Origin: Gymnopus androsaceus JB14
Taxonomy: Eukaryota; Basidiomycota; Agaricomycetes; Agaricales; Omphalotaceae
Assembly (NCBI GenBank): GCA_009733575.1
Contig: ML769390.1
Location: forward strand, 62,001 to 126,000
Direction: 5' to 3'
DNA: 64,000 nt
Made by a program: the position numbers and the translations under genes
The notes under the pieces: generated by a model
The model's database searches: none
What the model was told of the DNA's origin: nothing
The model's input: the letters and a program-made list of their open reading frames with translations, nothing else
Part shown: positions 12,301 through 21,834 of the stretch, one piece after another
Position numbering within the stretch: the first letter of the stretch is position 1
Layout: each line of letters begins with the position of its first letter

Positions 12301-12392
12301 TCATGAAGCAGCTTAACAGCTTGTCCACACTTCGCGCCGATCCACAGCCTAAACCACGCCGAAATCGCGGCCTCTTTGGGGGCGTATTCTAA
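9301..12392 (+). CDS. MGM1: Mitochondrial dynamin-like GTPase (Mgm1/OPA1 type)
   Basis: Inner-membrane GTPase for mitochondrial fusion and cristae shape. Exons are 9301-9649, 9703-10204, 10257-11812, 11865-12064, 12113-12241 and 12300-12392 (942 aa). The N-terminus is rich in Arg/Ser without acids, a mitochondrial presequence, followed by a glycine-rich helix ([21 protein letters not shown]) that fits the inner-membrane anchor, then [13 protein letters not shown]. GTPase motifs: G1 GSQSSGKSS, switch region [13 protein letters not shown]3 DLPG ([10 protein letters not shown]), G4 TKMD. The middle and GED-like C-terminal parts end in basic FGG. The ATG at 9301 is chosen because it begins the presequence; the frame is open upstream only through a GTG. 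Length matches fungal Mgm1. It converges on the SDR gene downstream, separated by 270 bp of unannotated 3' sequence. Confidence 0.95.
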
Positions 12393-12662
12393 GGATATGA
12401 TCATGATATATATCTGGTAGCCAGTTTGGTCTTATCTTCTGTCTGGTTTTAATTCAGAGATTTTTTTTCTACCCTACTCACTATTAACGGCCTTTACTTG
12501 ACGTGTACCCTTATTTATTCATTTCAATGTACACACGGTACTATACTCTCTTCACGCACACCACTCCTCGGGTTCTCTTTAGAACATAATGTCTAAGTAC
12601 ATCGCTAAATGAAGCTTCCCGGGACTCTCGATTACAGGATTGATTTTTTTTAGGGAGGCCAA

Positions 12663-13747
12663 TTACACCACAAAGCCCTACAGACAAGCATCAGACATGG
12701 ACAAAAAAAGCGCAACATTCACATACCCCATTAACCTTGATATTCTGTCCGTTTATCCATTGAGCAGCTAGAGTGGAGTGAGCGAGCGAATTGGAGCGAA
12801 GAGGATGACACTCACCTGGACTCGCCAAAAACGCGACGATGGGAGCAACCTCTTCTGGCTGCCCAATTCGCTTAGGAGGATGCATGCCAGCGATAAGGTC
12901 TAAAAGTTGTTGTGATTTCCCTTCTCGATAAAGAGCAGTATCCACTGGGCCAGGTGAGACTGTATTGACGGTGATGGAACGAGAACCAAGATCTTTGGCA
13001 AGAACGCGGGACATTTGTTCGACAGCACCTGCAGTGAGAGAGGAATGTAAATTGACATCCATATAGAGCAAGTAGATTTTACCTTTTGACATGGCATATA
13101 TCAGGTAGTTTGGTCCGATTCCGCTGTGTCCTGTTACAGAGCTGGATAGAAAGATGATACGGCCACCAGCTAAGATGCGGTCAGAAATAGGGTACATGTT
13201 CAAAGAAGTGTACATACAGGGAGGAAAGTGTTTGACTGCAGCCTGCGCCATGAACAACGGTCCTTTGACGTTAAAGTTCATATGCATATTATACGAATTT
13301 TCATCGATATCCGCAAGAACTTGACTGTGCATGGCACCAGCATTCAGGACAATGATGTCCAGCTTTCCAAAGGTCTTGATGGCCTCGTCAATAAGGCTCT
13401 GACCACCTTCAATAGTGGAAGTATCGGCCTTGACTGCTACTGCATCTCCTTTCCCCGACGATTTGATTTGCTGAACGACTTGATCTGCAGCTTGGGCACT
13501 GCCGAAATCTGCAATAGCACTTTAAAGTCCGTTCGAATTCCAGTCAATGAGTATATGCTACGCACAATTCACGACAACTTTTGCGCCTTCTTCTGCGAGT
13601 CTGAGTGCGATAGCAGCACCGATTCCACGAGATGAGCCAGTTACTACCGCTACCTTTTCTGCAGGGAGATCGATTCAGATGAATAGAAATTGGCTGTAAG
13701 TTCGACGACTTACCAGTAAGAGATGTTGCTAGGAGAGGAGAAGCCAT
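12663..13747 (-). CDS. Short-chain dehydrogenase/reductase, intact member of a tandem pair
   Basis: NAD(P)-dependent oxidoreductase of the classical SDR type, 257 aa; substrate unknown. Seven exons: 13714-13747, 13566-13658, 13218-13508, 13083-13169, 12816-13028, 12727-12767, 12663-12677. The cofactor motif TGSSRGIG is near residue 18, NAG is in VLNAGAMH, the catalytic Ser is in FLSSSVTG, and the YxxxK is YAMSK. PGPVDT follows the active site and the C-terminus ends INGQNIKVNGGFVV, as in FabG-like reductases. The last exon codes for only four residues plus the stop, yet its splice sites match those of the neighbour copy. The gene lies in a block of about 1.3 kb duplicated downstream as the broken copy at 14711-15785. 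It is the source or sister of that copy. Confidence 0.9.
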
Positions 13748-13820
13748 TACGGGTTAAGCCGGAGTTTCGTTTGCAGCTTATAACGCAGAATAACTCTTCC
13801 GTGCGAGAGAGGCACAACTA

Positions 13821-14006
13821 GAGCTTATTAGCTGCGTGTCTCAAAATGTTTTTGGTCAAGACACTGAGCTTTACGTTTGCTTGTCGGGAAGACTCCACAC
13901 TTGCTCCACACCTTCATCCAGCGGTTGATTTTTGATTTTTTTAGGTAAATCAAAACGTTTGCATTTTGGGGGACTAAAAGTTTTGAGACACGCTGCTGAT
14001 AAGCTC
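13821..14006. mobile_element. 186-bp MITE with 26-bp terminal inverted repeats and TA target duplication
   Basis: The ends GAGCTTATTAGCTGCGTGTC (13821 onward) and its inverse near 13981-14006 pair with about two mismatches over 26 bp. Both ends are flanked by TA (13819-13820 and 14007-14008), as in Tc1/mariner-type MITEs. No coding capacity. A further same-orientation end, GAGCTTATCAGCAACATGTC, stands alone at about 14073-14098, so a second element inserted or was truncated just downstream. The pair lies in the spacer between the duplicated SDR genes. Confidence 0.75.
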
Positions 14007-14710
14007 TATTGCAAAATCAATATTGCGTGGAATTTTCAGAGCAACCGGCACCACTCTTATTACTTTTCAATAGAGCTTATCAGCAACATGTCTCAAACCG
14101 ATTTTAAGACGTGGATCCATTCAAAAACAATTCAAAATTGACCAAAAACGTTTTTGTTACAGAAGATTCGTCTCATGAATTAATACCCGAAGCTGGATTG
14201 AGTGCCAGTGGATGCTCAATGGATGCCGATGGTCAAAGATAACTTGTGAATGTCATCATTCTGATATCCTTAGGGCGTATTACTACGTCTGAATTGCTTT
14301 TGAACACTTCCGAGGCGAGTGCCCCAGGTGATTGAACGAGTCTAGGCAAAACTAGTCGCATCATAAGCAAGAATTGAGCCTTGAAGGGAATCCGAGGGGA
14401 ATGGTTTATTTGATGACTGAGTACTCGTTGAGCTACGACTAACAACGCCGCCATGATAAATCGATGGTTCAACTTAGATACTCGTTTGATATTTGACGCT
14501 TTGACACTTCAAGACCTGCATCATGCAACTCCCCTACTCACTATTAATGGCCCATGTTTGACTTGTACCCTTTTGCTTTATTTCAATATACATATCTTAC
14601 GGTAATACTTATCTTCATGAACACCGTGACTACTCGGATTCTTTTTAGACTATTATGACTAAACACATGCCCTCCCGGGACTTCTCGATTACAGGATTGA
14701 TTTATGCCAG

Positions 14711-15785
14711 TTACACTACAAAGCCCTACAGACGAGCATCAGACATGAACAAAAAAAGCGCAACATGATTCACATACCCCATTAACCTTGATATTCTGTC
14801 CGTTTATCCATTGAGCAGCTAGAGTCGAGAGAATTAGAAGGAGAAAATGACACTCACCTGGATTTGCCAAAAACGCGACGATGGGAGCAACCTCCTCTGG
14901 CTGCCCAATTCGCTTAGGGGGATGCATACCAGCGATAATGTCTAAAAGTTGTTGTGGTTTCCCTTCTCGAAAAAGGGCAGTATCCACTGGGCCAGGTGAG
15001 ACTGTATTGACAGTGATGGAACGAGAACGCGGGACATTTGTTCAACGGCACCTGCAGTGAGAGAGGTGTATTTAACTTGACGTCCATGTAGACTCTAGAG
15101 TAAGTGGGTTTACCTTTTGACATGGCATATATCAGGTAGTCTGGTCCGATTGCACTGAGTCCTGTTACAGAATTGGATAGAAAGATGATAAGGCCACCAG
15201 CTAATATAAAATGTGTTCAGAATGAGAGTATGTATTGTTCAAAGAAGTGTACATACAGGGAGGGAAGCGCTTGGCTGCAGCCTGCGCCATGAACAACGGT
15301 CCTTTGACGTTAAAGTTCATATGCATATTATACGAATTTTCATCGATATCCGCAAGAACTTGACTGTGCATGGCACCAGCATTCAGGACAACGATGTCCA
15401 GCTTTCCAAAGGTCTTGATGGCCTCGTCAATAAGGCTCTGACCACCTTCAATAGTGGAAGTATCGGCCTTGACTGCTACTGCATCTCCTTTCCCCGACGA
15501 TTTGATTTGCTGAACGACTTGATCTGCAGCTTGGGCACTGCCGAAATCTGCAAAAGCGCTTTGCAGTCCATTCCAAAAGTCAATAAGTATATGCTGCGTA
15601 CAATTCACGACAACTTTTGCGCCTTCTTCTGCGAGTCTGAGTGCGATAGCAGCACCGATTCCACGAGATGAACCAGTTACTACCGCTACCTTTTCTGCAG
15701 GGAGATCGATTCAGATGAATGGAAATTGACTGTAAGTATTTCACCATTTACCAGTAAGAGATGTTGTTGGGAGAGGAGAAGCCAT
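14711..15785 (-). pseudogene. Second SDR copy, disrupted by a 19-nt deletion
   Basis: Paralogue of the SDR at 12663-13747, with every exon recoverable at the same lengths: 15752-15785, 15602-15694, 15257-15547, 15114-15200, 14858-15051, 14778-14818, 14711-14725. Exon 5 is 194 nt instead of 213. Compared with the intact copy, 19 nt between two short GAAC-type direct repeats (around 15027) are missing. This shifts the frame and reaches a stop about 20 codons later, before the C-terminal third. Cofactor motif, NAG, Ser and YAMSK survive upstream, so a truncated product lacking the substrate loop is possible. Most other differences are substitutions, and splice sites are intact, which suggests a fairly recent loss. 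Confidence 0.85.
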
Positions 15786-16383
15786 TATGGGTCAATCTGA
15801 GGTTTCATTTGCAGCTTATAAGGCAGAATACTGATGCATGATGATAATGTTTCAACCAGAGAAGGTCATGAGGATTTTTGCGTCCGTACATACCCTACGT
15901 GGAATTTCATTTCCTTGAGCCCACGGTCGGCCAGGTACCTTTCAACCGATTTTGTTTTTATTTGATGGGAATGCCCGAAGTAGTATGTAGTGGTTCCTAG
16001 TGGATAAGATAGGCCAAGATCGAGACTCATAATAGTTTGAGTCTCGGAGTGAGAAACTTAATAATACAGTATGTGACAGTATGTGTTTCGGCTGGGCGGC
16101 TTGGCCAGTGCCTGGATATAAAACCACGAGAAGCGGAACCAAAGACCCGAGTTGACCATACCAGAGTACAGGCCACTGTAAATGGTACCTCACAGTGGGA
16201 AGACGGAGAACTTGGTAGGAGAGCTGAAAAATGCGCTATACGCGACGGTAAGACGCGGACAGTAACAGTTGAGCGTCTAATCGTGAGAACTCTCTCTTTT
16301 GACAAGTGAATGACATCATTCTGATTCCTGTAGCTGTATATATCTGTACAGGATTGTCTGGATTGTACTTTTTCAATCGTACC

Positions 16384-17632
16384 ATGAGTAGTGACCCCCA
16401 ACCCAACCCTCATCGTCGTCGCCGTCCCAGATGGGCTCTGAAAGCCCAAGCTGTTATGTGGCGCAATTTAATGGACATTGGAATGCAACTGCATATGCTG
16501 GCAGCTCCTCCTGCGCCCAAACCTACCTTCAAAATAGATATTCCTTCCCAAATAGCGTCAAAGAAGGGTAAAATTCCTCTTCACTTTTATGTCCCGGAAT
16601 CTTACAACTCGGAGCACACATCGGAAACTAAACGCATCTTTCCGATCGTTCTTTCATTCCATGGCGGCGGCTTCACTATTGGACGCGCAACAGGTGTGTT
16701 TAAATGGCTCCATATCTGTCCTGCCATTCTGATCCAACACAGATGATGCTAGATGGGCTAGAGCTCTAGTAGACTATGCTGATGCCGTCGTGGTAGCTGT
16801 GGACTATAGACTCGCACCAGAGCATCCTTTCCCCATTGCCATCGAGGATGGGGTAGACGCTACTCTATACCTGATCGAACACGCCGATGAACTCAAGCTT
16901 GATCCTCATAGAATCGCCTTTAGTGGCTTTTCTGCCGGAGGAAACATGTCCTTTAGCGTCCCTATCCGTTTGGCAGAGGAATATAGGATACGGAGAGCGC
17001 AGGCCAAAGGTGCAGAGGTGGTAGAAGGTACAGTTGTTGCAATCGCAGCTTGGTATCCCTCCATCGACTATACCAACACTCGAGAAGAACGTCGAAAGAC
17101 CAACGTTCGGAGCGACAAGGAGCTTCCAAAATTCTTCACCAACCTCTTCGATTCGAGTTATCTGGAACCAGTCGGCGGAGTCGACCTCAGATCGCCTTGG
17201 CTCAGTCCCGGAATTGCTCCAGAAGAGATGATCAGGGATCTACCTGAAAACATTGTATTGTATACCTGTGAATGGGATGAACTATGCGCAGAAGCGGATC
17301 GGTTCCATCGTCGTCTAGTAGATGACTTTGGGAAGAAGGTGGTATACAAAAAGGTGATGGGAGTCACTCATGCTTTCGACAAAACGCCAAATCCCCTGAA
17401 TTGGGATCCAAAGATCGAGACGATGTATCGAGACGCTTGTAGGGAGCTCAAGACGGTCTTTTACGGATCGTCGTCAGATAGCGCTTTTGAAGTGGCAGTT
17501 GCAGAAGGCAAGGAGGGTCAGCAGGGTTCACTGAGTCCGAGGATGGTAAATATGACCTTCCCAACATCCACGGAAAGTTTGGCGAGAGTGGGGAGCAAAG
17601 ATCAAGAGCGTGTTGCGGGCAATACTGAATAG
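16384..17632 (+). CDS. Alpha/beta hydrolase, hormone-sensitive-lipase-like (HGGG) family
   Basis: Esterase or lipase, 399 aa, in two exons: 16384-16693 and 16743-17632, with a 49-nt intron of consensus ends. The oxyanion motif is HGGGF (VLSFHGGGFTIG), followed by DYRLAPEHPFP. The nucleophile elbow is GFSAGG (GxSxG), and likely acid and base are in CEWDELCAEAD and VTHAFDK. The order and spacing fit the HSL-like family. The N-terminal 60 residues are basic (PHRRRRPRW) with a possible membrane-proximal helix. The start ATG at 16384 gives MSSDPQPNPH; an in-frame ATG upstream at 16306 would add a hydrophobic segment and cannot be excluded. It is divergent from the broken SDR (gap 15786-16383) and ends 29 bp before the stop of the next minus-strand gene. 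Confidence 0.87.
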
Positions 17633-17661
17633 GTTGTGTAAATCACAAGAATATACATTTG

Positions 17662-18347
17662 TCAGTCTTTTCTGCTAAAATACCCTTTCAGCATCCCTAC
17701 ACTTTCGTCTGCCTTTTTGGCCAAATAAGCTGAATCCGGAAGCCTATCCTTCACTGGTTGCAGGAAGGGACTACCAGCTTTCGCACCAAGCTCGCCAATC
17801 TCACTCAGACGCTTCCCAAGGATAGTCAAAATTCTCGACGCCAACTCCGTGTTCGTCAGCTCGTCCTTTTTTTCCAGAGTGCTATCAATTTCCTCCTGAG
17901 CCTTGGCAAGGATATCTGAAGCTTCCTCGCGATGTTCCTCCACAATACGGTCGACAGAATTGAATAGTCTGTCGAGAACTAATCCAGATCCAGGGATGAC
18001 TGCTACGTAGGATTTGGCAAGCTGTCGAAGGTAGTTTAACGCCTCGTTAGGACGCTTGTTGGCTACAGATTGCTTCGTCTGTTCGAGATAGACGCGTATC
18101 TGCTTCGTGGCATCCACGGCGCGTTTTATTCCTGAGAAATGATAATAGGAGTATCCTATATAGAATGAATGATAATGGTAAAGTGATAAGCGTATAGTTA
18201 GCTACCTGCACCAACAACGGCGAGTCCGCCAGCTATGCCAGCTAGAAGATGGGTGGAGATGCCCCGCTTTGGAGGAAGGGTACTTGTCCACCTATGAGGA
18301 GGTTGTTTCAATCGCGCGGAACGTTGGATGAGAGTTCTAGACAGCAT
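17662..18347 (-). CDS. Predicted mitochondrial membrane protein of unknown function
   Basis: Two exons, 18206-18347 and 17662-18131, give 203 aa. I do not recognise the family. The first 30 residues (MLSRTLIQRSARLKQPPHRW) are basic and Ser/Thr-rich without acids, as in a mitochondrial presequence. Next is one glycine/alanine-rich hydrophobic segment (HLLAGIAGGLAVVGAG), likely a single membrane span. The remaining 150 residues form charged amphipathic helices (EEHREEASDILAKAQEEIDS). The intron donor GTAGCT is weaker than the local norm but is the only one preserving the frame. It is read in the same direction as the hydrolase that ends 82 bp upstream at 18430. Confidence 0.72.
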
Positions 18348-18429
18348 GTCATCGTGCTGTGTATTGCTTGGATTCTCTTATATACGATCGTACATAATAA
18401 AAGGCCTTGCCAGGAAAACGCGTCAGTAC

Positions 18430-19234
18430 TTACATGCCGGCGGCATCATCAACTAGTCTACGTCCAAGCCACTCTTCAAGCACATATAGACACTTTATAC
18501 CATCATGTCCAACACCTGGGACCACACTCAGCTCTGAAGGTATACCAATCGCTTCCCAAGAACGCTTCAACCACTGTATCCGCTCCACTCTTGTTTTGCC
18601 CGCCTCAATCTCAAACTTGGTAGGATCCTTCATACTCTCAATCATCGCAGTTCCAACGTCTTTCTCTCCAACAATAAATTGCACAGGTACTCGTGCCATT
18701 TGCCTGAAATCGGGAACGCCAGGGAGCGCGAAAACCTGGCTAATGTTCGATACTCCTTCTGGCCAAAGGCTTTGCATGTCTGGAGCTGTAAGCCGACCAG
18801 GAGCGCCGATAGACACTGCTGCAAGGCGAGATGGGTAGAGGTACATGAACCGGTGAACGAATTGGCCCCCGCCGCTGAATCCGTGCAGATAGAAACGATC
18901 TGTGTGGATCCGCCATGTCTGAGCAGCTTGTTCTATCATAGATAGAAGGATAGTATCGAAACGAGTGCCATGTCGACGATAGATCCTTGTAAGCGTGTTT
19001 CTGTTTGTGATTGGGAACGCCTTCGGGGAATAGAGGACATATGAGAACGCAGGAACGGCGTTCGCAAAAGTTACGCATTTGGTCGAGGTAGCCTTTGGCG
19101 TCTCGATTTATTCCATGTATAATCACAACAAGAGGAAGAAGAGGTCCTTCAGGTGTATGAGTTTTGGGAACATAGATGTAGAGAGAGAACCTCGAGTCCA
19201 GCGTCGAGGCGATATGGTGGGTTTCTGTAGTCAT
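18430..19234 (-). CDS. Alpha/beta hydrolase (esterase-like) interrupted by a one-base frameshift
   Basis: Single-exon gene of about 268 codons. The N-terminal half (from ATG at 19234) has YIYVPKTHTP and VVIIHGINRDAKGYLDQM, an oxyanion-strand region, then LICPLFPEGVPNHKQKHAYK. The C-terminal half, one frame over, reads IYRRHGTRFDTILLSMIEQA, then FYLHGFSGGGQFVHRF with the GxSxG elbow GFSGGG, and VVPGVGHDG with the likely catalytic histidine. The halves join if one base is removed at the CC of 18985-18986. No credible intron bridges them. This is either an assembly error at a dinucleotide or a real frameshift that removes the catalytic serine. The product class is secure, the activity is not. 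Confidence 0.7.
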
Positions 19235-19463
19235 GATTGCTGAATGAGAGACGCGTCGGTGCCAAGAATTTGGAAGGTTCAGTTCTTATAAGGCATATAA
19301 TCTGGCATGTGCGCCAATTGTGAGGAGGTACAAAAATAGATGGAACGCACAGGTGCAGATTTTCACGTTGAGCATACCTCGATACGCTGATAGATTGCTT
19401 TGGTTGAGTCGCGAAGAAATATATCATGTTGAGACATCCTACTGGCAGCGCATACAACATAAT

Positions 19464-20114
19464 TTACTCGTCTGGGACTTCAATCTCACCCGAGTTTATC
19501 TGGTCAATTACGTCGTGAGGAGGCATGCCTTCTACGGTGCATCCTACCGACTGTGCGGTACCGAGAATCTCCTTCACACAACCTGAAAGCTCCTTTGCCA
19601 GCGATTTTGACTTCATCGTCCTTGCAATATCAAAGATCTCATCGAGAGGGATGTTTCCAGAGTGCTTGATGTTCTTTTCCTTTTTACGGTCGCGCGGTGG
19701 TTCTGGAAACTAGATGAATATTTTAAAACTAGATTTAGATAAAATACCGCACCTTTGAGCGCTTTGATGACCAGGGAAGAGGCAGAGGGCACAACAGAGA
19801 CAGCCGCTTGCCGATTTTGGATGGTGAGTTGAACGGTGACACGAAGACCTTTCCATTGGCCAGTTGCTTTGGCAATGTCTTCTCCGACCTTCTTGGGTGA
19901 CTAAAAAACGAATCAATAAACCATCAAAGCACCAAAAATGAGCTACTCACCAAACCAAGAGGACCAATCTTGGGTGCAAGGGCAGAAGATGCACCGACTT
20001 CTCCTCCAGTAGCCCTGAGGTAGATGATCTTTATTTCATTGGGGTCCTAACAAAGCGACAATTGAGACAAGATACAACATTGAGTAGGTTTGAGCATACG
20101 AGTTTTGGGGCCAT
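19464..20114 (-). CDS. RPL12: 60S ribosomal protein L12 (uL11)
   Basis: Component of the ribosomal stalk base that binds 25S rRNA and helps recruit translation GTPases. Exons are 20100-20114, 19951-20046, 19753-19900 and 19464-19702, giving 165 aa, the standard eukaryotic length. The sequence starts [20 protein letters not shown] and contains [52 protein letters not shown] and the C-terminal [20 protein letters not shown], all close to the family. The first exon codes for only five residues, a common arrangement for ribosomal protein genes. It shares a 225-bp divergent promoter with the cyclin gene, and a CCAAT core is present near 20249. Confidence 0.97.
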
Positions 20115-20339
20115 TTCGGAGGTCGTTCAAAATTGAAGTTGTAGCTTTCAAGCCAAATTTTGCGGAGGAGAGATTTAGTTCTCAGGATCACACTTGTACA
20201 GCAGGTGGCTCGGCGCTTAACATTTGAGCGCTGACGGCCTTGACCAGCGCCAATCACACCGCTTGCTTCTCCTCCCTCCACTTAATTGCACAGGAGAAAA
20301 CGAAAGCAGGCGGTTCAACTTGAAATCTGCGATGGGTCC
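20115..20339. promoter_or_regulatory. Short divergent promoter of RPL12 and the PHO80-like cyclin gene
   Basis: A 225-bp interval between two divergent start codons. It contains GCGCCAATCACA (CCAAT core) near 20247-20258 and C/T-rich stretches. Function is inferred from position. Confidence 0.45.
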
Positions 20340-21296
20340 ATGGAATCATCGGTTCCAGAAAGGGCTCAACTCCCGCCAGCATTTGAAGATGTACTCATAA
20401 ATGACCTTGTTGAACTTATTGGTATGTCGGATCTCTACAAAACATAAGTCTCTATTCAAACAAACCCCTACAGCAGACATGCTAGAACGATTGATGTCCC
20501 ACAACGACCGAATCCCTTTACAACCGTAATCATTACCTTTCTGTCTTTCAAGATGTTTCCAAAACGCTGCTGATTGGTCAAATCGTCAGGGAAAGCCTTA
20601 CTCGATTTCATTCACGATCGGCACCTGGGATCAGCGTCCTGGACTACTTGAAGCGTATTGTAAAGTTTACAAAAGTAGAGGTTTGTTGGCTTGACTTGTT
20701 CCATTTAGATCGATTCTAATCTCGTCGCACAGAAAGCCTGTCTTCTAATCACCCTCCACTACATCGACCAGATTTGCGCCAGAGTCCCTCTTTTCACACT
20801 CTCTTCACTCACCTGCCATCGATTCATCATCGCAGCCGTTACCGTATCCAGTAAAGGCCTATGTGATGTTTTCTGCAACAATGCTCTCTACGCCAAAGTT
20901 GGCGGTATATCTGTAGGGGAACTTAACGTTCTCGAAAGAGAGTTTTTACGAATGATTGAATGGACAATTACAGCAAGTGTTCTTTTTGTCTTTCGCCTAC
21001 GATACTGACGAAAATAACAGTGCACTCGAGACCTCTTACAAGAGTATTACATCAACCTCGTTCGAACACACAGTACTGGCAAGTACATCATCGCTGGCAC
21101 AGAGTCATCCGACAGCTCTGTGTCCTCTGGATACAGCGACTTTGATATGGAGACTTTGCCTTCTCGCTCGCCATCGATAAACGAGCCCTCTGCCATACTT
21201 ATTGATCCTGCTGCGACAACTTCGGAAGTCTCCCGTCGTCCCACGATTGAACAGAACATGGCTTTCGCCGCGCTGCGCGGCCAAGACCCTTTGTAG
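20340..21296 (+). CDS. PHO80/PCL-type cyclin
   Basis: Regulatory cyclin expected to partner a Pho85-type CDK in nutrient or cell-cycle signalling. Exons are 20340-20421, 20474-20525, 20590-20680, 20733-20972 and 21021-21296 (246 aa). The cyclin box contains LTRFHSRSAPGISVLDYL, KACLLITLHYIDQICARV, HRFIIAAVTVSSKGLCD, YAKVGGISVGELNVLE and FLRMIEWTI, the ordered helices seen in PHO80 family members. The C-terminal 90 residues are Ser-rich and probably disordered. The fourth intron begins GCAAGT at 20973; no GT site restores the frame, so I read it as a GC-AG intron. The start at 20340 is the first ATG in frame; an out-of-frame ATG lies at 20332. Which member of the PHO80/PCL group it is cannot be decided. 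Confidence 0.88.
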
Positions 21297-21834
21297 AAGG
21301 TCAAGTATCATTGATCTGTACTTTACCAGCTTATCTCTCAGAATACACTTTTTAAATAATGTAATTGTATTACAACACACGCGGAACGAATGAATGAATG
21401 GATGTAAGCTTGGTTCGTTTTTCTTGTGAAAATGCAGGACAAGAATGTGGTAAAGTGAAAGATGCAAAAACAGAAATATTAATGAGCGAGGAAGGGATCC
21501 ACCAATGAGATCGCGACAGAGCAAAGTAACGGCTGTTTTAAGAAAGTGTTATCTAGGTTACACGTACAAGGTCCATTCTGAGAGAGCAGGGATGCATGAT
21601 GATCAACAACCACACAGACGTATTTCCAGGCAAACGATGAGTGCACACAACAGGTCTTGACCATAGCAAATACCATGTTCGCAAAATAAGTGGGGGGAAT
21701 TAGTCACCGTATGGCGACATAGAGCTACTTTACCGACGTACAAAAGCGACACAGGCAACACGTTCTTCTTCTGGGGGACCTGTATCGACAGAGGAAAAAA
21801 AGGCTCGAGGTCCAGTAATACCAACAGGGCGTTA

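Noticed and set aside
12873..13097. Alternative minus-strand frame through SDR exons 4-5
   Set aside because: It crosses the supported intron and lacks SDR motifs. It is a shadow of the real gene.
3278..19234. Possible secondary-metabolite cluster (MFS transporter, acyltransferase, SDRs, two hydrolases)
   Set aside because: There is no PKS, NRPS, terpene synthase or P450, and the genes are interleaved with MED1, ERG25 and MGM1.
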